Of a DNA stretch of 11,220 nucleotides, positions 6,428 to 11,220 are shown one piece after another. Origin of the DNA: Candidatus Pacearchaeota archaeon (lineage in GTDB: Archaea; Nanobdellota; Nanobdellia; Pacearchaeales; GW2011-AR1); assembly GCA_016866915.1 (NCBI GenBank), contig VGKR01000013.1, positions 1 to 11,220 on the forward strand. The letters are read 5' to 3'. Position numbers and translations under genes: made by a program. Each line of letters begins with the position of its first letter. The first letter of the stretch is position 1. The notes under the pieces were generated by a model. It searched no databases. It had not been told where the DNA came from and saw only the letters and a program-made list of their open reading frames with translations.

Positions 6428-7342
6428 ATGGATAGAATAAAGCCAATAAAAATCACTAAAGATATGAAAATTTCTGAATTAGTTAGTGAAATGGAAGAAG
6501 CTGGTTTTGGAGCTAGGAAAATCGGACAAGCTTCAGAAATAATGAAAAAAATGTTTTCTGATAGTGCTTGTACTGTTTTTTTGGGTGTTGCTGGAGCAAT
6601 GGTGCCTGCTGGAATGAAAGAAATTCTTATTGATATGATAAAAGAAGATAAAATATCTGTTTTTGTGACTACAGGCGCAAATCTAACACATGATTTAGCA
6701 GAAGCCTTAGGAGAGTCTCACTATGCCTGTGATGTTTGGGATGATGTTGATTTTTCTAAAAAAGGATTTGATAGAATCCATAATGTTTTTATGAAAAACA
6801 CAACTTATGAAAAAATTGAAAGATTCTTTGAAGAGAATTGGGAAAAATTTCAGAATTGTAAGAATATAACTTCTTTTCTTAGAAAAATTGGAGAACTTTT
6901 ACTGAAAGAAGAAAATAGTCTTTTAAGAATTTGCTATGAAAAGAATATTCCTATTTTTTGTCCAAGTATTGCTGATTCTGGAATAGGACTCATGGTTTGG
7001 GGAAGACTTGCAGCGGGAAAGAAATTATCAATAGATGCTTTTGAAGATATGAAATCCCTTATAGATATAGCATGGAATTCAAAGAAAAAAGGAGTTATTT
7101 ATTTGGGAGGTGGAGTGCCAAAGAACTTTATTCAGCAAAGTTTACAGTTTTCTACAGGAGCAGATTATGGAATTCAAATAACAGTGGATAGGCCAGAGCC
7201 AGGAGGAAGCTCAGGAGCCCCACTTGAAGAAGGAATTTCTTGGGGGAAATTAAAGCCTACTGCTAAAAGAAACTCTGATTATGCAGATGTCTTTTGTGAT
7301 GCAACAATAGCTCTTCCTTTACTTTGGGCATCTGTAAAATAA
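6428..7342 (+). CDS. dys: Deoxyhypusine synthase
   Basis: The enzyme uses NAD and spermidine to transfer an aminobutyl group to a lysine of translation factor aIF5A, which helps ribosomes through difficult peptide bonds. The 304-residue protein is full length for archaea. The NAD-binding segment TTGANLTHDL is at 81-90. GGGVPKNF is at 227-234, the region that is GGGVPKHH in many relatives. The catalytic lysine is K274 in SWGK (271-274), preceded by SSGAPLEEG (261-269). The carboxyl end DATIALPLLWASVK matches the family. The ATG at 6428 is backed by a TATA box and a possible ribosome binding site. The gene is single, with its own promoter, and the next gene on the strand begins 60 bases downstream behind another TATA box. 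Neither aIF5A nor a polyamine gene lies in the window. Confidence 0.96.
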   Translation: MDRIKPIKITKDMKISELVSEMEEAGFGARKIGQASEIMKKMFSDSACTVFLGVAGAMVPAGMKEILIDMIKEDKISVFVTTGANLTHDLAEALGESHYACDVWDDVDFSKKGFDRIHNVFMKNTTYEKIERFFEENWEKFQNCKNITSFLRKIGELLLKEENSLLRICYEKNIPIFCPSIADSGIGLMVWGRLAAGKKLSIDAFEDMKSLIDIAWNSKKKGVIYLGGGVPKNFIQQSLQFSTGADYGIQITVDRPEPGGSSGAPLEEGISWGKLKPTAKRNSDYADVFCDATIALPLLWASVK

Positions 7343-7372
7343 AAATCTGTCCTGAGAAAATTTAGATAAAAA

Positions 7373-7380
7373 TTTATATA
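7373..7380 (+). promoter_or_regulatory. TATA box of the DisA-like gene
   Basis: TTTATATA, a consensus archaeal TATA box, is centred about 26 bases before the ATG at 7403. The predicted transcript starts at that ATG. This argues against the upstream TTG at 7394 as the start codon. Confidence 0.65.
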
Positions 7381-7402
7381 GGGATAATATATTTTGATAT
7401 TT

Positions 7403-8563
7403 ATGGGTGAAAAATTGATTTCTGGTACAGAATTAATTTCTTTGGAAAATATAAATAAGGAAACAAAAGAAGAGATAAAAGAAGAAGTTAAAAAAGAAAT
7501 TTCTAAAGCAATAATCAAAAAAGAATATACAGAAGAAAAAAAAGATATAATTGATGTCTTGAAAATCTTTTCTCCGGGAACATCTATAAGAACAGCTTTG
7601 GACGACATTCTTCATGCAGGCATGGGTGCTTTAATTGTTTTTGAAAAAGAAGGACTTTATAGTGTTGTAGATGGCGGATTTAAAATTAATTGCAAATTTA
7701 GTCCATCTAAACTTGTAGAACTTTCAAAAATGGATGGAGCAATAATTGTTTCAACTGATTTAAAAAAAATTCTATATGCGAACACTCTTCTAAGCCCAAG
7801 TGTTAAAATTTCAACAAAAGAAACAGGTACAAGACATAAGGCAGCAGAAAGAACAGCTAAGCAATTTCAGACAATTGTTATTGCTGTGTCTGAAAGAAGA
7901 AAAAAAATATCTTTATATTTTGGAGATGAAAGCCATTATCTTGAAGAAACATCTGAGATTCTTAGAAGAGCAGCTGAAACTTTACAAATTTTAGAAAAAC
8001 AAAAAGATATTTTTGATGAACTTCTTTCTCATCTTAATGTTCTTGAGATTACAAATCTAACTACAATGAGTGATGTTTGCGGTGTTTTGCAGACAGCTGA
8101 AATAATACGAAGAATTTCAGAGAATGTTAAAAGATATCTTGTTGAATTAGGAAAAGAAGGAATTATTGTCAGCATGAGATTAAAAGAATTAGTAAAAAAT
8201 CTCAGCAAAGAAAGAGAAAGCATAATCAAAGATTATTTCTCTTCTGGAAGAACTAAAAAAGATGAAATGCTGAAAAACATGAATTTTGATTTTTTACTTG
8301 AAACTTCAAATATTCTTAGATTTCTTTTTGGAGAACTCCATGATAAATCAATTTCTTCTAAAGGTATGAGAATACTTTCCAAAACAAATTTGCTTAGAAA
8401 AGACATAAAGATTCTGCTTAATTTGTTTAAGACTCCTGATAAATTATTCAATGCCGAAAAAGAATCCTTGGTTGCCGCACTTAAAAATGAAAATCTAGCT
8501 GATTCTCTTTTTGATGAAATCAAGAATTTAAAAGAAAAAATTCTTATGGGTAAGAGAATTTAG
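7403..8563 (+). CDS. disA: DisA-type diadenylate cyclase (c-di-AMP synthase)
   Basis: DisA joins two ATP into c-di-AMP and, in bacteria, scans DNA for damage. From the ATG at 7403 (chosen over TTG 7394 because of the TATA spacing) the protein has 386 residues. A charged extension of about 45 residues precedes the cyclase domain, about 48-180. That domain has FSPGTSIRTAL, VDGGFKINCKFS, D111-G112-A113 and GTRHKAAER (142-150), then the end AVSERRKKISLY. The usual RHR is RHK here (K146), a conservative change. The helical linker (about 180-290) and C-terminal region (SSKGMRILSK, 318-326) align with Bacillus DisA from memory. The helix-hairpin-helix GIG loop is lost (LKNENLADSLFDEI, 360-373), so DNA binding may be weak. 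Known euryarchaeal cyclases are DacZ-type, so DisA here suggests transfer from bacteria. A DHH phosphoesterase gene follows. Confidence 0.9.
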   Translation: MGEKLISGTELISLENINKETKEEIKEEVKKEISKAIIKKEYTEEKKDIIDVLKIFSPGTSIRTALDDILHAGMGALIVFEKEGLYSVVDGGFKINCKFSPSKLVELSKMDGAIIVSTDLKKILYANTLLSPSVKISTKETGTRHKAAERTAKQFQTIVIAVSERRKKISLYFGDESHYLEETSEILRRAAETLQILEKQKDIFDELLSHLNVLEITNLTTMSDVCGVLQTAEIIRRISENVKRYLVELGKEGIIVSMRLKELVKNLSKERESIIKDYFSSGRTKKDEMLKNMNFDFLLETSNILRFLFGELHDKSISSKGMRILSKTNLLRKDIKILLNLFKTPDKLFNAEKESLVAALKNENLADSLFDEIKNLKEKILMGKRI

Positions 8564-8635
8564 ATTTTTCATATTTCCAGACGTAACTTAGGAAAAAGAA
8601 AAAATTCTTATGGGCAAGAGAATTTAGATTTTTCA
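8530..8635 (+). repeat. Direct duplication of the disA 3' end (42-base copies, period 64)
   Basis: Bases 8530-8571 recur at 8594-8635 with 41 of 42 identical; the only difference is T8551 versus C8615. The first copy holds the last codons and stop of disA. The second lies wholly in the intergenic region and repeats the same codons and stop (MGKRI-stop). The single change is a synonymous third-position Gly change in that frame. The copies are separated by 22 unrelated bases (8572-8593). This looks like a recent tandem duplication. The rest of the 8564-8680 gap holds only the DHH promoter. Confidence 0.9.
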
Positions 8636-8651
8636 AAATTAAATGAAGAAA

Positions 8652-8659
8652 TTTAAAAA
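8652..8659 (+). promoter_or_regulatory. TATA-like box of the DHH phosphoesterase gene
   Basis: ATTTAAAAAC at 8651-8660 is centred about 25 bases before the ATG at 8681, predicting a leaderless transcript independent of disA. It starts 16 bases after the second repeat copy. Confidence 0.55.
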
Positions 8660-8680
8660 CGAGCTTTTCTTTTAGAATTA

Positions 8681-9724
8681 ATGCTTACTAAAAAACAAGT
8701 TGAAGAGATAAGAGAGCATTTATCTAAGGCCCAAAATCCAATATTTTTCTTTGATAATGATCCAGATGGATTTTGCTCTTTTCTGTTGCTTCAAAGATAT
8801 ATTGAAAGAGGAAGAGGTGTTCCGATACGCTCTTTTCCTGGATTAGACAAAGATTATCTTAGAAAAGCTAATGAATTTAGAGCAGATTATATTTTTATTT
8901 TAGATAAACCTGTTGTTTCTGAAGAATTTTTTAGAGAGGTAGAAAAAATAAATATTCCGGTTGTTTGGATAGATCATCATGCTATTGAAAAAGAATTAAT
9001 TCCTCATTTTGTTTTTTATTACAATCCTTTATTTAACAAATCTAAAAAAAATGAACCTGTAACTGCTTTATGTTATCAAATAACAAATAAAAAAGATAAT
9101 TTGTGGATTGCTATGACTGGATGTGTTGCAGATCAATTTATACCTAAATTTTATGAAGATTTTAGAAAAAAATATCCTGATTTAGCTGTTTCTTCAAATT
9201 TTCCTCCTGACCTTTATTATCGTTCTCAAATAGGAAGAATTGCGCGGCTTTTGGATTTTGGACTTAAAGACAGAACAACAAATGTGATGAATATGATAAG
9301 ATTTATGATAAAAGTTAAAACACCATATGAAGTTCTTGAAGAAAATAATAAAAATTACACAATGCATAAAAGATTTAGGCAAATAGAAATAAAATATCGT
9401 GACTTATTAAAAAAAGCGAGCTGTATTGGAAGAAATAAAGATAAAATGCTTTTTTTTCAGTATGGTGGAGATTTAAGCATAAGTGGAAATCTTTCAAATG
9501 AATTATATTATCTTTTTCCAGAAAAAATAATTGTTGTTGCTTATATCAAGGGAGCAAAAGCAAATGTTTCTATGCGAGGAAAGAAAGTTCGAGAAATTAT
9601 AATTGAAGCACTAAAGGGTTTTGAAAATGCAAGTGGCGGAGGACATGAAAATGCTGTTGGCGGACAACTTAATATAGATGATTTAGAGAAATTTAGAGAA
9701 AATCTTAGAAAACTTATACAATAA
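8681..9724 (+). CDS. DHH-DHHA1 family phosphoesterase (RecJ-like)
   Basis: This 347-residue soluble enzyme is of the Mn-dependent DHH superfamily, which includes RecJ exonuclease, oligoribonucleases and c-di-AMP/pApA hydrolases. Motif I is D25-N-D27-P-D29-G, with the DxDxDG pattern of RecJ rather than the H..PDGDA of NrnA. Motif II is D75 (IFILDKP), motif III D98-H99-H100, and motif IV D151 (GCVADQF). All metal ligands are present. The C-terminal DHHA1 domain has VSMRGKK (296-302) and GGGHENAVGG (319-328), which bind substrate. No OB-fold, CBS, PAS or membrane domain is attached. Its place next to disA on the same strand invites a role in breaking down c-di-AMP or its pApA product. The motif style fits an archaeal RecJ-like nuclease at least as well. 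It converges on proS with 3 bases between. Confidence 0.88.
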   Translation: MLTKKQVEEIREHLSKAQNPIFFFDNDPDGFCSFLLLQRYIERGRGVPIRSFPGLDKDYLRKANEFRADYIFILDKPVVSEEFFREVEKINIPVVWIDHHAIEKELIPHFVFYYNPLFNKSKKNEPVTALCYQITNKKDNLWIAMTGCVADQFIPKFYEDFRKKYPDLAVSSNFPPDLYYRSQIGRIARLLDFGLKDRTTNVMNMIRFMIKVKTPYEVLEENNKNYTMHKRFRQIEIKYRDLLKKASCIGRNKDKMLFFQYGGDLSISGNLSNELYYLFPEKIIVVAYIKGAKANVSMRGKKVREIIIEALKGFENASGGGHENAVGGQLNIDDLEKFRENLRKLIQ

Positions 9725-9727
9725 TTT

Positions 9728-11185
9728 CTAATAACTTCTTCCAATATAAACAATTTCTTTTGCAGGCTTATTACATATAACACAATTTCCAGAAGAAATT
9801 TCTTTTTTAGTTGCAAGAATTCCCCTAATATCTGCATTTATTTCTTTTTCAACATATTCTGCGCATTTTATTCCTTCTTTTTCTATTGAGCAGAAATTTG
9901 TTTTTGCGATTTTGCCTTCTTTGATGACTTTTTTAATCTCTTCTTTTGTTTTGCAATTTATTATGCTGTTTTTCAATATTTTTTCAGCATTTTTCTTTAA
10001 TCGATTATCAAATTCTTCGAAATATTTATCTAATTTGTTAATATTTCTTAAAGAAAGAAGTTCTTTTTTTCTATCATCTCTTAGAAATAAAGTTAGATTA
10101 TCTTTTTTCAATTCTTTTTCTCCAATTTCAATTCTAAAAGGAACTCCTTTTAATTCCCATTCATTAAATTTCCAGCCAGGTGTGTAGAAATCTCTTTCGT
10201 CAATTTCAACCCTATATTTTTTAAATTTGTTTTTTATTCTTTTTGCATAAGCTATTATTTTTTCTTTATTTTCTTTTGTGTAGATTGGAACAATTATTAT
10301 TTGTATAGGGGAAATGCAGAAGGGAAGCACTAATCCTTTGTCATCTCCATGAGTTGAAATCACTGAAACTAAAATTCTTGAAATTGCAGGACCATATGCT
10401 GTTGTCCATAAATAATCCTCATTTCCTTTTTCATCTTTGAATTTTGCATCAAATGCTTTTGAAAATTTCTGTCCCATTAAATGTGTTGATGGTTGTTGAA
10501 TTAGTTTGCCATCAGGCATAATTACATCAGAGCCAATTGTGTATTCTGCTCCTGCAAATTTGTCCCACGTAGGTCTTTTTAATGGAAGAAATGGAATTCC
10601 AAATTTCTGATGCATAATTGTTTCTGTTATTCCAATATCTTCTTGAACTTGATTCTCTGCTTGCTTTTTAGTTGCAAAAGCGTTATGAGATTCTATCCAT
10701 TGAAATTCACGTCCCCTAATCAAGGGGCGAGTTGCTTTTGTATCTAATCTAAATACAGAACCTCTTTGATAGAGTTTTAAAGGCAAATCTCTATGGCTTC
10801 TTATCCAAAGTTTAAACATAGGAGTGAAAAGTGTTTCACTTGTTGGACGAAGCGCGAGTTTATCTTCTCCTTTTTCTGTTTTAAGCCAAAAAACCTCTGG
10901 TGTAAATCCCTGGACATGATCTGATTCTTTTTTTAGATTTGCTTCTGAAATTACAGAGGGCATTATCACTGGCTTGTGATTTTTTTTCTGAAGCTCTTCT
11001 TCATAAAAATCATACATTTTTTCAATGATTAGAGTTCCCCATGGCCTTACTACAATGAATCCCTTCATCTCCAAACGAGTGTCAACTATTTCAGCTCTCT
11101 CAATAATTTGAGAATACCATTCACTAAAATTTTCTTTTTTTTCACTTAATCCTTTTTCTGTTGATTTTTCTTTTTTTTCTGCCAT
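9728..11185 (-). CDS. proS: Prolyl-tRNA synthetase, archaeal/eukaryotic type
   Basis: This class IIa synthetase charges tRNA-Pro. It is 485 residues, typical of the archaeal/eukaryotic form without the inserted editing domain of bacterial ProRS. A basic lead (1-20) precedes FSEWYSQIIERAEIVD, and TSE at 115-117 lies in the proline-binding site. Motif 2 runs from RGSVFRLDTKATRPLIRGRE (141-160) to FQWIESHNAF. Motif 3 is GPAISRI...HGDDKGLVLP at about 265-288. The anticodon-binding domain spans about 290-400. The C-terminal zinc domain has C432, C441, C468 and C471, and the chain ends in the conserved Tyr. The ATG at 11185 lies 35 bases from the window edge. A weak A-rich TATA-like element about 27 bases upstream is the only promoter signal seen. 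Confidence 0.97.
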   Translation of the reverse strand: MAEKKEKSTEKGLSEKKENFSEWYSQIIERAEIVDTRLEMKGFIVVRPWGTLIIEKMYDFYEEELQKKNHKPVIMPSVISEANLKKESDHVQGFTPEVFWLKTEKGEDKLALRPTSETLFTPMFKLWIRSHRDLPLKLYQRGSVFRLDTKATRPLIRGREFQWIESHNAFATKKQAENQVQEDIGITETIMHQKFGIPFLPLKRPTWDKFAGAEYTIGSDVIMPDGKLIQQPSTHLMGQKFSKAFDAKFKDEKGNEDYLWTTAYGPAISRILVSVISTHGDDKGLVLPFCISPIQIIIVPIYTKENKEKIIAYAKRIKNKFKKYRVEIDERDFYTPGWKFNEWELKGVPFRIEIGEKELKKDNLTLFLRDDRKKELLSLRNINKLDKYFEEFDNRLKKNAEKILKNSIINCKTKEEIKKVIKEGKIAKTNFCSIEKEGIKCAEYVEKEINADIRGILATKKEISSGNCVICNKPAKEIVYIGRSY

Positions 11186-11207
11186 ATTTATATCTGGTTC
11201 TTTATCT

Positions 11208-11216
11208 TTTTTATTT
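11208..11216 (-). promoter_or_regulatory. Weak TATA-like element of proS
   Basis: The minus strand reads AAAATAAAAAA around here, centred about 27 bases before the ATG at 11185. The spacing fits a leaderless transcript but the sequence is a poor TATA match, and the window ends at once upstream. Confidence 0.3.
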
Positions 11217-11220
11217 TACC

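Noticed and set aside
7394..7402. TTG start for the DisA-like gene
   Set aside because: The TATA box places transcription start at about 7402-7403, so a TTG at 7394 would not be in the mRNA.
8545..8628. Second copy of the disA end as a small gene (MGKRI)
   Set aside because: It is a five-codon echo of the disA terminus with no ribosome binding site; better explained as a duplication.

Overview
This AT-rich window comes from an archaeon, most likely a reduced-genome DPANN lineage of the Pacearchaeota/Woesearchaeota kind. It encodes the archaeal transcription factor TFE, deoxyhypusine synthase and an archaeal/eukaryotic-type prolyl-tRNA synthetase. Most first genes also carry a TATA-like box about 25-26 bases upstream of the ATG, the spacing expected for leaderless archaeal transcripts. 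The lineage is inferred from gene style, short genes and small DPANN-like hypothetical proteins; no search was run.

Layout, left to right. The 3' part of a membrane-anchored transglutaminase-like protein (+, cut by the left edge) converges on a minus-strand cluster. That cluster, in transcription order, holds an acidic/coiled-coil hypothetical, a second coiled-coil hypothetical and a short bacterial-style alanyl-tRNA synthetase. A divergent promoter region (3867-4031) leads into a tight plus-strand operon: TFE with a long lysine-rich tail, a rhomboid protease and a SpoIIM-family membrane protein, with 5-base gaps. A 71-residue two-helix membrane protein (-) follows. Then come deoxyhypusine synthase, a DisA-type diadenylate cyclase and a DHH/DHHA1 phosphoesterase, all on plus, each with its own promoter. 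The window closes with ProRS on minus. No gene-free stretch exceeds 300 bases, and I saw no tRNA, rRNA, CRISPR or insertion sequence.

How the genes work together. AlaRS, ProRS and deoxyhypusine synthase (which modifies aIF5A) serve translation, and TFE serves transcription initiation. Rhomboid and SpoIIM form a membrane pair. The most interesting neighbourhood is the DisA-type c-di-AMP synthase followed by a DHH-DHHA1 phosphoesterase, a family that includes c-di-AMP and pApA hydrolases. This could be a nucleotide-second-messenger module acquired from bacteria, although the DHH protein looks more RecJ-like than NrnA-like. Between them lies a 42-base duplication of the 3' end of the cyclase gene. 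AlaRS is another candidate for transfer from bacteria, of the short type I associate with candidate-phyla bacteria.
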